DNA of 64,000 nt from Amanita rubescens (lineage: Eukaryota; Basidiomycota; Agaricomycetes; Agaricales; Amanitaceae): contig WION01000022.1 of assembly GCA_015039365.1 (NCBI GenBank), forward strand, positions 62,001 through 126,000, written 5' to 3'. The position numbers and the translations under genes are program-made. This document shows positions 31,647 through 45,016 of the stretch, piece by piece. The notes beneath the pieces are model-generated. The model was not told where the DNA came from. It did not search any database and saw only the letters and a program-made list of their open reading frames with translations. Position 1 is the first letter of the stretch; every line of letters begins with the position of its first letter.

Positions 31647-34063
31647 CTGTCCAGCCGTCAGAACACAAGATGAAGAGATGCGACTTTGAACTCAACGTTT
31701 CAATACGGGAAGGGCGAGAGAAGGGTCCAGGGAGAGTTGCTCCTTCGGGAGTGTCTACTATGAACTTCTCTGGGTGCCTGGCTTTCTGGATCATATGGTA
31801 GACAAGGAAGAAGGGCCACCCTAGCCTTTGCCAGACCGACATCTCCATGTTAAACATGTCGGGACTTTGGAGAGCAAACATGATCCAAACGGATCCTGCA
31901 GTAAGAACACATGCCGATAGAACGAAGTATGGGAGATATCCATTTGTGGTTGGGTTAAATTCCGGAACGTTCATATGGAATAATTCCTTGATGACGTCAA
32001 TATGCAGGACTAGATAAAAGGGTAGGTAAAACATACCGAGAGAAACGATGCGGGGAAGTAAAGCATGGCGAGGTAGTCCAGTTGTATCATCTAAACTGAC
32101 GGTCAATCATTGTTCGGTTCTTCGTATTGCTACTTACAGCTATATAAAGGTAATTCATCAGTAATCTTTACCAGCAGACGTAACGGACTTACCAGAACTG
32201 TCTCTGACAGTAGTCTCTGTCATCTTTTGCATGGTCTTACTGTCCAGGATCCTAACGCTGCTGAATACCTTCAAGCGGATTGAGTACAGTGAATGCTACA
32301 TTGATGGAAAACACTCACAAGCTCCAACACATTTGCTAGGCGACTTTCTTGCGCTTTGTGTGCTTCATCTAAACGATCAATGTGCTCCAGCAGAGTTTTA
32401 CATTCCCTGTTTAGCAAGGGCACAGATATACGCTTTTGGTCAGAAGAAAGAGCAGGGTTCGGTGTGTCCATTATAAACTTCACAATCTTCTTGAATGCGA
32501 CTACAAGGGAAGAATAGTGAAGAAGATGTGCTTGAATCATATGAAGTTCTTCCGTAAGATCCATAGAAGATGTCCGAATCACGTCCGTTTCCTTATATAT
32601 CCAGTGTCAGAGTCTATTTATTCATTACATGGCAAACACGAACCAGGACGCAGATATGCTCATAAAGATGTTGAAGGGCTTCATCCCATGCGTACATGGC
32701 ATGCCAGACGAAGATCAATAGCAGGAAAGTCGGATCGTCAGTTAACATCTTTTGCCAATAGACGCTTTGACCTGTTGATCGATTAGATATAACATAACAC
32801 GATTATTGCTATGCTTGCCGGCGAAACGTATCCTTTCATGCAAGTACAAGGCTTTAGATGTCGCGGGGCCCTCAGTTGGATGGAACGAAATCAAAGTATT
32901 TCCTGCAATATTGCGAACCAGATGTACCGAGAGCAAGCTGAAAACCAGAGCCTTGTCTTCAATGACCCAATTAGAGTGATGATTTAGTTTAGGAATAAAA
33001 CGCGACTTACCCGACTTGAGTCTCAACGGCGCTTGCGTGTCAATCTTTTGGGTAACTGATCTTTGTTCAACGATTCTGAGCCTGCCTATAATGATGAGCT
33101 TACCCATATTTCCACGACGCAAAAGATTATAGAGTGTCGCATCTTGCTTTTGTTCCATTGCCAGTGGCACTTTCATTCCACTTAGTGACTGTATGAAAGG
33201 TAGAGTAATTGTTAAATCTAAAATTCTTCAGAACAGATTTTGGCACATGGCAGAAACCACCCACGATCGCCAACTCCATGCCGTAGATCTTCTTGAAAGT
33301 GCGACGGAATCCAGTTTAACGACGAGGAGAAGAAAAACGGTTCAATGTTGTACCTTGACAAACATTTTTAGAGTCACTCCGAGGTAACAAAAATTGACTC
33401 ACTTTCCGCCAAGCATGCGCAGAGCAGGTCCCGACATATTCTCCACAAACAGAGCCCTCACTCTGATATCCGATGTTTGCTATACGGCGGTATGATTACC
33501 ATCAATGAGCACAAGAAAAATTCAAAGACACGAACGTTGTCATCCTTAAACCGAATCCATTCCGCATCCAACACTGCTTTATCACTTGAATCCAACATCT
33601 CCAATTTTCCAGCGTCGAGAAACATGCCGGCCTTGTCAACATCCAGCTTGTATATTATGCATGGTTTCGTTCCGTCGTATTCAATAGCGTCATGAATTTT
33701 ACATTTTTTCACTTGTCTTGGCGTCCAATTGGGAAACCGGGACTGAGGGTATTTTTCCCAACACAGCCTATTACAACTCGTGTGGTCGCAATCCTTGGGC
33801 ACGGGTGGTGCCTTCGTCTTCAATTGTTCCTGATCGACAGCTGTTGATAATTAGCCAAATCTGAGCGCCTCGGGCGACGGAATACAACACTAACCATCAC
33901 GTATGTCTATCCATGGCCAAGGCGCCGAAGGTGCAGCATGTCGGTAGGGAGGAGGTGGAACGGTGTTCGGCTTGAAATCGTTGTCGAGCTCTCTGTCTAA
34001 GCCGTCAGAACACAAGATGAAAAGGAATGGCTTTAAACTCAACGTTGAATACGGATTGGCCAT
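31636..34063 (-). pseudogene. CorA-like Mg2+ transporter, copy 2
   Basis: Start exon MANPYST (34044-34063), then the same exon series as copy 1: PPPPYRHAAPSAPWPWIDIRD, DCDHTSCNRLCWEKYPQSRF, VRALFVENMSGPALRML, LLSVHLVRNIAGNTLISFH, SVYWQKMLTDDPTFLLL, TSSMDLTEELHMIQAHLL, then the 2-nt microexon (32138-32139), MIQLDYLAMLYFPASF, FHMNVPEFNP and two helices. The intron before SVYWQKM has a GC donor (GCAAGC). The exon before FHMN is two bases shorter than in copies 1 and 3 (near 32037-32050), which breaks the frame. The C-terminus changes from the family ending into PFSRPSRIETL, because the 3' end is fused to the 5' end of copy 1. GMN reads HMN. Possibly inactive. Confidence 0.68.
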
Positions 34064-34533
34064 GAGGGTAAGAAAGGGGAAGGGAGTGTATAAGGTTCAA
34101 GGAACGCCGCACACGTTCATGAATGTCAATTAGCGCCCGCGCTTCGCACTGACCAGGTCCATCAATTCCGCCCTTATTAATATTATGTAAAATATAAATA
34201 GCTTTGTGTCAATTCCCGGTCTCAAGTTCAGCCTGGGGTACGTACATCCTCATCTAAGCTCGCTCATGAAGGCCACGTTCTAGTTCTGGTCACGGGAAGG
34301 CTGGGTTGCCATACGCCATTTCAATACTGCGTCCTCCGATCGATCGTTTAACGAGGAAAACATACGTACACAAACGCCCTTGAAAGCTCAGGGCCTCAGC
34401 AGGCTGTTCGTTCGTTTAATACCATTGCGCCGCTCGACCATCCTCTCCACTAACTCATCCCCCACCAGTTTTTTCTTATAGGATACTCGTTGGGTTAGTC
34501 GTGGAATACTCCGAACTCTCCGCACCCTACAAA
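34064..34533. other. divergent intergenic region, CorA-2 / F-box gene
   Basis: 470 bases between two divergent starts, so it must hold both promoters. No clear TATA box was seen close to either start. No other gene. Confidence 0.5.
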
Positions 34534-35886
34534 ATGAGTTCCGAAATAACAATACCAAGCGATATTTTATGCGATATCTTTCATCTCCTTTGCGATGGAC
34601 CTATCGCTCTCCATGATTTGAGGAACGAATCACACTTTCACGAGTTCCCGTGGGCCGTTGGACAGGTTTGCAGGCACTGGAGAGGGACATTTCTCTCCTA
34701 CACGCATTTGTGGACCTCTTTCGCCCTAAAGCCTGGCGATTTTGGCCCCGCTTACTGTGCTGAAATGAACCGGCGCACGACCATATACCTCAAACGATCT
34801 GGACAGCAGCCTCTGACCATAGACGCGTCCACGTGGTGTGACTCATGGAGCGAAATATTTCCTAACGCAGTTTGGAGAATGCTATTATCGTGCTTGAAGC
34901 GATGGGAAAAGGCCGATTTAGTGCTGCGGCGTGGAGCTGCACGGAACGAACTCCTCAGACGCAGAGGGCATATGTCGAGCCTCAAGTCCCTCAGGATGTA
35001 TATATCCAATTCCACAGCCCTGAAGCACAATAACGCATTCCAAGTCGCGCCGCACCTAACCGAACTTGATTTATCCCACCGTGGATTCGCGGCAACATGG
35101 CAGTTCCCTTGGGCACAATTGACGAAGCTCAGAATAAAAACGTGCTGCGACGAGTTCAAGGACTACGGCCATAAGCTATGGGGTGTTCTATCCCAGCTAG
35201 ACAACATCGAAGAGTTGCACATTATCGCAACCTTCAGCCGCGTATTGCCCCTTTCCCCACGTCCCATAATACGCCTTCCTGGCCTTCGGGTTCTCGGAAT
35301 CTCCTTAGCCTCTGCCACTATAATCTCCTGGCTTACGGCGCCTTTACTGACACATCTCCACATACACGGGGGTTGCTATTTCACCGACCTTTATTTTCTC
35401 CATTGTCAGCCCTACAAGAGAGAACTCACGTCTTTAATCCAACGTTCATCCTGTCACATTCGCCAATTGACACTCGAGAGCTGTGGAAGGGGGGAGATGC
35501 GCATAATAATGGAAGCACTGGCCAGCGTCGAAGAGCTTTCCATTAATTACCCGCTTTCCGAGTCCTTGGCTATAATACAGGATGTTACGGGACTTGATGG
35601 CTGCATCTACCTGCCCAAACTGCGGGTACTGCAGGTGGCGTGTTCTGTTCATCAGGATCTAGTGACAATATTTTCCTCTCTTTTGGAGGCACGAGGGGAG
35701 GGAATGTCCCTTGCGAGCCAGGACATGGTGCCGCTCGAGAAGTTTGTTCTCCGGTTGATCGAGATCAAGACCTTTGCAAGAATGTTCTCCGACAAGGAAC
35801 TGAAAGTGATGCGTGGTTGGCCGTCCTTTGCTCAAGTTTATATCAAAGGCGCAGCGGGGCTCGAGCGGTTGGCTCCATCTTCTTGA
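34534..35886 (+). CDS. F-box protein
   Basis: Single exon, 450 residues. I chose the ATG at 34534 (MSSEITIPSDILCDIFHLLC), since upstream codons in this frame offer no ATG and the F-box starts right after. The first 60 residues fit a basidiomycete F-box: IPSDILCDIFHLL ... WAVGQVCRHWRGTFLSYTHLWTSF. The rest resembles the leucine-rich-repeat-like C-terminal half of these proteins (LTELDLSHRG, LTKLRIKTC, LRVLGISLASA, LRVLQVACSV). Role: likely substrate receptor of an SCF ubiquitin ligase. Different subfamily from the three F-box genes at 56-62 kb. The frame is clean. It separates the two halves of the FunK1/CorA cluster. Confidence 0.8.
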   Translation: MSSEITIPSDILCDIFHLLCDGPIALHDLRNESHFHEFPWAVGQVCRHWRGTFLSYTHLWTSFALKPGDFGPAYCAEMNRRTTIYLKRSGQQPLTIDASTWCDSWSEIFPNAVWRMLLSCLKRWEKADLVLRRGAARNELLRRRGHMSSLKSLRMYISNSTALKHNNAFQVAPHLTELDLSHRGFAATWQFPWAQLTKLRIKTCCDEFKDYGHKLWGVLSQLDNIEELHIIATFSRVLPLSPRPIIRLPGLRVLGISLASATIISWLTAPLLTHLHIHGGCYFTDLYFLHCQPYKRELTSLIQRSSCHIRQLTLESCGRGEMRIIMEALASVEELSINYPLSESLAIIQDVTGLDGCIYLPKLRVLQVACSVHQDLVTIFSSLLEARGEGMSLASQDMVPLEKFVLRLIEIKTFARMFSDKELKVMRGWPSFAQVYIKGAAGLERLAPSS

Positions 35887-36580
35887 TTGACATGCTATCC
35901 TGATGAGAACTACTGCAAGAGTAGTGGATACGAGAACTTGGCTGTTTGTACCAACTGGGTATCCGTACATCTGGTTTAGAATTTTTCGTACAAAAGTTTC
36001 CATCTCATCTAGCTCACGTGAATCCTTACCTACCTGTCCTCTGTCTACCAATGGATTCAATAATTTACATCTCTTACAGCTCGCTATTTCGCAGAAAATC
36101 AGAGTCATGATTGAAGATTAAAAAATCGAGTTCCGCAGATGGCGGATAGATCTGATGACATGGCCGTGAGAGATTGCATTTATTTGGTCATTTTCGACGC
36201 GTCGCGCACCGCAAATTGCTACCGCCACACAAAGTTAGCACAAGCCTCGGTGGCAAAAAACCAAAACGGTAGAGGTATTATCACATTGAGGGATATTGCG
36301 CGAGACTCACGTGAATGGAACTTCTAGGCTAAGTGAGCACGGGATAAACACGCGGCTGCACTTGTTCCCAAATATAGGCCTTCGTCGAATCATTCTACCT
36401 AAGTTGGGTTTAAAAAAGGAACCCTGAAACGTACGTCCTACAACACATTGTTCTCAAAGATTGATTTTCGAGATTATCAGAAAGAATCATTGAGAGTGAC
36501 AGTTAACTTGGTCACACATTTATTATATAGTAAATATCATCAGGTAAGTCCCCCGTTTCGATCCGTCTCCAGTATCCGCA
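35887..36580. other. intergenic, upstream region of FunK1-2
   Basis: The last 220 bases are the inverted counterpart of the FunK1-1 upstream region. The first 400 bases show no gene. Confidence 0.5.
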
Positions 36581-39500
36581 ATGACTGATCCTGCGAACGC
36601 ATCTATCCTGCAAATTCTTCTCAATCGAACGGGTGACACACCATACAAGCCGTCGTCATCGTATGGAATGCTGTATGGTGAAACTGCAAAGCAAGCTCGG
36701 GATAATGTCAAGAACGATTTGAGGAACAACGTTCGCGTCGTCTCTCCTGACGACTTCCGTAAATCTTTACTCCCTTTGGATGAAGATTTAGACCGTGAAC
36801 TTAAAAATGTGAAAAAGAGATTTTACAACAAACGCTGGACGGGCTTCCCGGATCCGCTGAAGGAGAAAGACCCAGCCGAGTCCAAGTTTTATGGACCATT
36901 TGTCGACATTGCTCAGGCTGTCAGTGTGGCTTGTCGAAAGCGCGCACCGCAGGACGCAGTCGAAAGTAACTGGGTTGATTGTCATAGCAAGGCTCCAGCT
37001 ACGCTCAGTAAAGATGATCCTAAAATACGCCCCGATATCGTTCAAGTCAGTGCTTCGACATCGCCCGATTTCCATGAAGTGAATGAGAGCTTGCGCGAGG
37101 CCGAAGGGGACGAAAAGCAGGTACGTAATTTGAGATATTCGATACGCCTGATCTAAAGGCATGGAACAGAAACTGTCGAGTATTTGGTGGACGCAGATCC
37201 ACACCATCGTCGAGGTCAAGCCGAAAAGACCACAGAAGGTTGGAGAATTGCACGACACGATAATCCAGCTCTGCTCTTATATTCGTCAAGTTTTCCGCGA
37301 ACAATTTGACAGGCGATTTGTCATAGCATTGCTCCTTTGTGGTGACGGGCTGACGTTGTGGTACTGCGACCGCGTCGGACTGGTTGGAACGATAGATCCT
37401 ATAAATATACACGATGTAAGTACATTCCAACGATGGAGAAACTTTCCCATTCATCACCGTGACAGGAACCAGACGAGTTTTTAAAGATCCTTGCTGCGTT
37501 TTCAACGTTGCCGGCTCACAAGCTAGGGTGGGATCCCACGATGAAGTTATACCCGAAAAACGGGACAGAGGCTGTCCCATCCTATACCGTCTTTCAACGG
37601 CGCCACCCGTCCACGTTTAGGTGGTCCATTTCAATGCCATCCGAAGAAGGTCCACATGAGCCTGAAGAGTTCATCACGATCAGAGCTTTGCTCACTGTTG
37701 TTTCACAGAGAATATGCGGTCGTGCTTCTATTGTATGGGAAGTCATAAGGAAGAAAGATTACGAGAGAGGCCAGCATGATCTGCGCCAACCTCCGGTGCG
37801 TGACTTAGATTTTGCTTGGTTTGCGATTACTTGAGCCGTTGCTAGGTATATGTATTGAAGCAGGCCTGGCAGCCCGTGGACAAGGACGCGGAAGCGAACG
37901 ATGGAGTATTTGAAGCGAGGATGTATGCGATAGCCGGCATGTACGAGGATCGGATTCATTCGTATGAAAGAGTGAAGACAGGGAACGACATTTTCTCCAC
38001 TGAATCGTTCCGGGGCAACTGGAAAATTCGGACATATAGGCAAGCGGTTGAAGAATTGAAACCCGAGTATGACGCTGGGGAAAGTTCTCGTGTCCAGGAG
38101 GGTAAAAGTGGGAGAAAACGCACGTATTCGAATGCCGAGATCCGCTCCGAGCACGAGGAACCTTATTCATATATTCAATTGCTCCAGGTTGACGATAACA
38201 TATTTCGCATTGATGACAAAATTCACGGTAACGATAACGAATTTCATCTTCATTCAAGGGCTCTCGTACGGATTTTAATGAAGAAGCACGGCTATTCGCT
38301 TCGTTACTTTGTAGATAATTTTGAGCTCGTTACGGTGTTAAGAGATGTGGTTCAAGGTGAGTCGGGCCGTGCTCCAATTCCAAGGCTAACAAGATATTTG
38401 TAGATCATAAAAAAATGTACGACAAGGGTATTCTGCACCGTGACATTAGCTTTGGCAACATACTTATCTGCGATGGCGATGGCGATGACGCTGGAATGCT
38501 GATTGATCTCGACCATTCCAAGTATTCGGCCGCAACTAGGGCTGTCCCAAAGAATCTAAGATTTACGGACCAGGACAGGGCAGCTCTTCATTACATGGTC
38601 GACCTTGCTTTATGGCCTGCAAAACCCAACGTAGATTGCGACGTGCTGTCAAAGATCTTGGAAATCGACAGCAGACACAGCGCAGCTTACCTGACTGACG
38701 TTTGTCAAACCCAACCTCCAGGCTTCAGAAATGCTAATGATGCAACAACTACCGTTATGGTGTGGACAGCGAATGCGCTATATTGGCCCAAGCAGGCAGG
38801 TCTTAATGTTTCTCCCTGCTGCTGTTTAATTGATGTTGGGACGAAAGTTCGAACAAGAAATCCCTGACTTTAGCGCTCATACACCCAGAGAAGGACTTGA
38901 AATCACAGTATGTATGTATATATATCACCTGTGTATATCCTGACGACGGTTAGGGGACAGTTCCCTTTATCAGCGCAGAGCTTGTGGAATCCTCCTGCAT
39001 CAATGTCGATGTACCTAAACCTGTCCATAATGCCGTTCATGACATGGAATCGCTCCTATGGGTCCTCGTATACATCTGTCTTACCCGCGATGGCAAGGAA
39101 CGGAGTCATGTGCCGCCAGGAGCTTCAACCAGCCCCAGGCGTGGAGAACGATCTAACGAAGCTCGTCCGTATACTCTTTGAACAAGGAGACGCCAAAGAA
39201 AGGTTACAATGCTTAAAAACGCCCGCGTTCTTCGAAAACATACTCAAGCATGTTCATCCATATTTTAACTGCCTCAAGCCTTTGCTGTTAAAATTGCGCT
39301 GGGCCTTGTATTTTGCTCATCGATACAAGGGCGTGGAGCACTACAACATTCATAAAGTCATATTATCTATTCTTGACGAAACTGTTGTCGAACTGAGGCA
39401 GGAACGAAATAACACGAAATCCGATGTTCTCGAAGCAAAACGAAAGCGTCGAGATGACTGGGGAAAGAGGAGGTTCGTTTCCGGGCAGATCTCCGATACC

Positions 39501-39659
39501 AATGGAGAAAAGGAAGAATCCGATCATCTCCCGAATCCTGGGGGATACTCACCCGTATTCAAGGCTCAAAGTGACTTGCCGTTGCCTGCCGTTCCTAGTA
39601 TATCACCGGACTCCCCATCTCCAGCTCCAAAGAGAAAGAGATCAAAGAGGTTTGGTTGA
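36581..39659 (+). pseudogene. FunK1-type kinase, copy 2, frame-broken
   Basis: Exons 36581-37120, 37170-37415, 37466-37795, 37846-38356, 38404-38795, 38848-38907 and 38954-39659, in the same places as in copy 1. ILHRDISFGNIL and GMLIDLDHSKYS are intact. Two oddities. Intron 5 works in frame only with a GC donor (CAG|GCAGGT at 38796); the nearby GT would give an early stop. The last exon is 706 nt, one more than a multiple of three: an extra G near 39097-39098 (AAGGAACGG versus AAGAACGG in copy 3) shifts the frame inside the conserved CLT.DGK stretch and ends the protein about 70 residues later. The rest of the tail stays open in the other frame, so the event is recent or is an assembly error. 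Confidence 0.75.
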
Positions 39660-41097
39660 ACAGAAGAGTTGCAGGTGCCAACAGTCGAACAACGGCACAC
39701 TAATCCAATATGCTTATACGTTACCGGTTGATGTATTTTCGATGTATCTATTGTTTTCAGTTTTTGTAGTACTATATATCACTCGCATGAATGTAGAAAT
39801 TTGCTCCAAGTCACTCTGCTGCGTAGGGAGTCCTTTGATCCCACGGTATGAGAGAATCAACGCGAATTCACGCATACAAGAAATTGAATAGTACATGCAT
39901 CAGGTTGACCGAAAATGCAGTTGATCGCATGATATGTTTCTCTCACAGACTTGGTCGGAACGGCGATTGGGGGACGACCACTGACTTGGATGAAATTCCA
40001 TTGGCTGGAACTGACGTGGTTGTTTAATTGCACTACGGAGGGTTGAGATCAGATTCAAGTGGCTTCAATACTCACGATCTTCGTCTAGAAGTAAAGGCTT
40101 CCTCCAGATCACTACGAATATAGGCTGCGGACATAAGAGAGCCATTCGGTCTTAAGTTTACCTGGGAAGTGCGCTCTACGGCCCTTGTGATACGCCCGTT
40201 ACCGGTTTGGGGCCGTGGAAGCAGGGACAAGTGCCGATGGCTGGATAGTTCGCCAGCCTGAGGATGACACGGTTAAGCATTGAATCGGAGACGGCTCCCT
40301 TGATTAACTCGACGGGTCTCTCGGTGACTGGTGACCTCCGATCTCGAGTGAAAAATTCTAATCTTCAACCGCGACGCTATTCTGTGAAATAGCGAGCTGT
40401 TAAGCGGACTGCGTATGCTTTATAATATTCATCACTGACGTGTACAACTTAGAACAAGACGCGAAGGCAATAATACTAAGAAGCGTGATTATCGATTATC
40501 AAGACTTAGCGCTTAGCGCAGAGCTTGGACGGTATCCCCCCCGACAAATGCGCGACCGTATTCAAGTTGCCGCCCGGCGCCGACGGTTCTGTCGCAATGC
40601 CCACCACACCTCTTGCCACACATCTCCAGCTATAGTAGGCTATAGTGGTAATACTAGTTGACTTTGAATGAATCAATGATGACTGAGCGCTGAGCAGTGA
40701 GATCTATGAGAGATTGCATTTGTTTGGTCCAGGCTCGCAACAGTGACTAGTGACTAGTGACTGCTCAAGCGCTCACGCATCAGTACTATCAGTGGCAAAG
40801 GACCACAACGGTAGAGACGTTATCATTGCGCGAGGCTCACGTGAATGAAACTTCTAGGTACTAACTGAGCACGGAGTAAACACGCGGCTGCACTTATTCC
40901 CAAATATCGGCTGTCGTCGAATGACTCGAATCATTCTACCTAAGTTGGGTTTGAAAAAATCGAACCTGAAACGTATGTTCTCCAACACATTGTTTTGATT
41001 CCCAGATAGAGAGTGACAGTTAACGTGGTCACACCATCATATAGTAAATATCATCATGTAAGTCCTTCGCTTTGAACCGTCTCTGGCAGTATCCGCA
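39660..41097. other. spacer between tandem FunK1 units
   Basis: 39660-40160 matches 44150-44760 downstream of FunK1-3, and 40860-41097 matches the FunK1-2 upstream region, so this is the junction of two tandem units of roughly 4 kb. 40290-40500 resembles 28866-29060. No gene. Confidence 0.6.
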
Positions 41098-44000
41098 ATG
41101 ACTGATCCTGTCGAACGCATCTATTCTGCAAAATCTTCTCAATCGAATGGTTACACACCATAGTCATCGTAATGCTCCATAGTGAAACTCCAAAGCAAGC
41201 TCGGAATAACGTCAAGAACGATTTGAGGAACAACGTTCGCATCGTCTCTCCTAACGACTTCTGTAAATCTTTACTCCCCTTGAATGAAGATTTTGACCGT
41301 GAACTTAATAATGTGAAAAAGAGATTCTACAACAATCGTTGGAAGGGCTTCCCGGATCCGCTGAAGGAGAAAGACCTAGCCGAGTCGAAGTTTTATGGAC
41401 CATATGTCAACATTGCTCAGGCTGTCAGTGAGGCTTGTCGAAAGCGCGCACCGCAGGACGCAGTCAAGAGTGACTGGATTGATTGTAGCAAGGCTCCAGC
41501 GACACTCAGTAAAGATGATGCTGAGATACGCCCCGGCATCGTTCAAGTCAGTGCTTCGACGTCACTTGATTTCCATATAGTGAACGAGAGCCTGTGCGAG
41601 GCCAAAGGAGATGAAAAGCAGGTGCGTAACTTGAGATATTCGATGCCCCTGATCTGATGGCATGAAACAGAAACTATCGAGCATTTGGTGGACACAGATC
41701 CACACTATCGTCGAGGTCAAGCCAAGGGGACCACGGGGGGTTGGAGAATTGCACGACACGATAGTCCAGCTCTGTTCTTATATTCGTCAAGTTTTCCGCG
41801 AGCAATTTGACAGGCGATTTGTCATAGCGTTGCTCCTTTGCGGCGACGGGCTGACCTTGTGGTACTGCGACCGCGTCGGACTAGTCGGGACGATAGATCC
41901 CATAAATATACACGATGTAAGTGCATTCAAACGAGGGCGAAAGTTTCTCATTCATCACTGTAACAGAAACCCGACGAGTTCTTAAAGATCCTTGCTGCCT
42001 TTTCGATGTTACCGGCTCACAAGCTAGGGTGGGATCCCACGATGAAGTTATACCCAAAAAATGGGACAGAAGCTGTCCCATCCTATACTGTTTTTCAACG
42101 GTGCCACCCATCCATGTTTAGGTGGTCCATTCCAATGCCATCCGAAGAAGACCCACATCTGCTGGAAGAGTTCATCACAATCAGAGCTTTGCTCACCGTT
42201 GTTTCGCAGAGAATATGTGGCCGCGCTTCTATTGTATGGGAAGTTATAAAGAAGAGAGATTACGAGAGAGGCCAAGATGATCCTCCGGTATGTGTCTTAG
42301 ATTTTGCTTGCTTTACGATTGCTTGAGCTGTTGCCAGATATATGTATTGAAACAGGCCTGGCAGCCCGTGGACAAGGAGGTGGAAGCGAACGATGGAGTA
42401 TTTGAAGCGAGGATGTATGCGATGGCCGGCATGTACGAGGATCGGATTTATTCGCATGAAAGAGTGAAGAAAGGGAACGATATTTTCTCCACTGAATCGT
42501 TTCGAGGAAACTGCAAAGATCGAACATATAGACAAGCAGTTGAAGAATTGAAACTCAAGTTCGACCTTGGTGTTCAGGAGGGCAAGAGAGGGAGAAAACG
42601 CACGCATTCGAATGCTGAGCTCCGCTCCGAGCACGAGGCACCTTATTCATATATACAATTGCTCCAGGTTAACGATAACATATTCCGCATTGATGACCAA
42701 ATTCAAGGCAACGATAACAATTTTCACCTTCACCCACGGACTCTCGTACGGATTTTAATGAAGAAGCACGGCTATTCGCTGCGGCACTTTGTGGATAATT
42801 TTGAACTTGTTACGGTGTTAAGAGATGTGGTTCAAGGTGAGTTAGGCTGTGCTCAAATTCCAAGGCTAACAAGATATTTGTAGACCATAAAAATATGTAC
42901 GATAAAGGTATTCTACACCGTGACATTAGCTCTGGCAATATCCTTATTTGCGATGACGATGACGATGAAACAAAGGATGCTGGAATGTTGATCGATTTAG
43001 ATCATTCCAAGTATTCGGCCAAAACCAGAGTTGTGCCTAAGCACCCCATTATGGACGAGGAAATGGAGTATCTTCAATCAACGATTTTTCGATTTCAAAA
43101 AGGGCAAGAAGTTAAAACAGGCTTTAATGCAGATGTGTTGTCGAAAGCCTGGGGCATGTTCGGCATTGAGTTAGGCACCGTAATGTATCTCGTTGATTTT
43201 TCGACAGCTCGATTGAACGGTTTTGGAATCGGTAATGATATAACCACCGTATGGACGGCGAATGACTTATATTGGCCTGACGAGGTGAGCCTAGGATGGT
43301 TGCAATTTCTATATGGTTTTGCTAATGTCACAATGAAAGCTTGAACAGGAACTCCCCGATTTTAGCACGCATGAGGCACGAAAAGGACCCGAACTCACAG
43401 TAAGTAAATGCATTCATACCGTGCATATGCTGACGATGGCCAGGGAACAATTCCCTTTATCAGCGCAGAGCTTGTGGAATCCTCCTGCATCAATGTCAAT
43501 GTACCTAAACCTGTCCATAATGCCGTTCATGACATGGAATCGCTTCTATGGGTCCTCGTATCCATCTGTCTTACCCAGGATGGCAAGAACGGAGTCATAT
43601 GCCGCCAGGAGCTTCAGCTAGCTCCAGGCGTGGAGAACGATCTAACGAGGCTCGTCCGTGTACTCTTTGGGCAAAGAGATGCCAAAGAAAAATTACGATG
43701 CTTAACAACGCCCGCGTTTTTCGAAAACATACTCGAGCATGTTCATCCATATTTTAACTGCCTCAAGCCTTTGCTGTTAAGGTTGCGCTGGGCCTTGTAT
43801 TTTGCTCATCTATACAAGGGCGTGGAGCACTACAACATTCATAAAGTCATATTATCTATTCTTGACGAAACTGTTGTCGAACTGAGGCAGGAACGAAATA
43901 ACACGAAATCCGATGTTCTCGAAGCAAAGCGAAAGCGTCGAGATGACTGGGGAAAGAGGAGGCTCGTTTCCGGGCAGTTCTCCGATACCAATGGAGAAAA

Positions 44001-44148
44001 GGGAGAATCCGATCATCTCCCGAATCCTGGGGGATACTCACCCGTATCCAAGGCCCAAAGTGACTCGCCGTTTCCCGCCATTCCCAGTGTATCGCCGGAC
44101 TCCCCATCTCCAGCTCCAAAGAGAAAGCGATCAAAGAGGTTTGCTTGA
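41098..44148 (+). pseudogene. FunK1-type kinase, copy 3, broken N-terminus
   Basis: The ancestral ATG (41098) is present, but one extra T at 41111 and a deletion of about 11 bases near 41160 break the first exon; it opens again at 41172. Further exons are clean: to 41621, 41671-41916, 41967-42287, 42338-42836, 42884-43284, 43340-43399 and 43444-44148. ILHRDISSGNIL (Phe to Ser beside HRD) and GMLIDLDHSKYS remain, and the last exon keeps the frame that copy 2 lost. A start at the internal ATG at 41172 would remove about 30 N-terminal residues and leave the kinase core, so a product is possible. Confidence 0.7.
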
Positions 44149-45016
44149 ACAGAAGGGTTGCAGGTGCCAACAGTCGGACGGCGGCAGTCATAGGATCGTG
44201 GAATCCATGAAATACTAGTCCGTTACCGGTTGATGTATTTTCGATGTACCTATATTGTTTTTAGTTTTTTTATGTACGATATATAACAACTATGTTTTTG
44301 GACTGAAGTCACTGCTGCGTAGGGGTCCTTCGATCACGCCCTAGGTATCGTTGAGAGAACTTCACCGCGCGCGAATTCACGCATACTATAAGTTAAATCA
44401 AGGTTGAATTGCTACATGTACCAGACCATCGGACTGGAAAAGAAGCAGTTGATCGCATGATTTTTAACACATCGCCTATTGATTCTTTGGGAATGACGAC
44501 CTAGTGGAGGGCGGTATGTTGCTCTCATGGAGTTGGTCGTAATAGCGATCGAGGACGACCACTGACTCGGGCGAGATTCCATTGGCTGGAACCGACATGG
44601 TCGCCCAATTACAATTGAGATAAGATTTTGAGCGGCTCCGAATTCAATACACTGCAAAAACGTGGATATTATTACTCACGTCGAGGTGGAGCCTTCCTCC
44701 AGATCACTACCAGTATAGGCCGCGGACATAAGAGAGCCACTTTCCTGATTAAGATTCCCGGGCCGAACTGGATAACCCTTACTAGCTTTCGAAAGACAAA
44801 TTTACAACGATAACTGAAAGCAATAGAATAGAATCAACTTGCACATATACAAAATATTAACACTATGACGATGATTGTCCGTTGAAACAAAATGCACAAT
44901 ATGTAAAGTGGTATCGTAAATCATACCCAATAAATCCCCAATGCTACAGCCTATATTTGTTGCCCATGCCTATAAGTAAAATCAGCTCGCCATCGAAATC
45001 GACGTCAACACCGCGC
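44149..45016. other. 3' flanks of FunK1-3 and CorA-3
   Basis: Convergent ends. 44150-44760 repeats 39660-40160; 44800-45016 resembles the CorA-1 3' flank. No gene. Confidence 0.55.
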
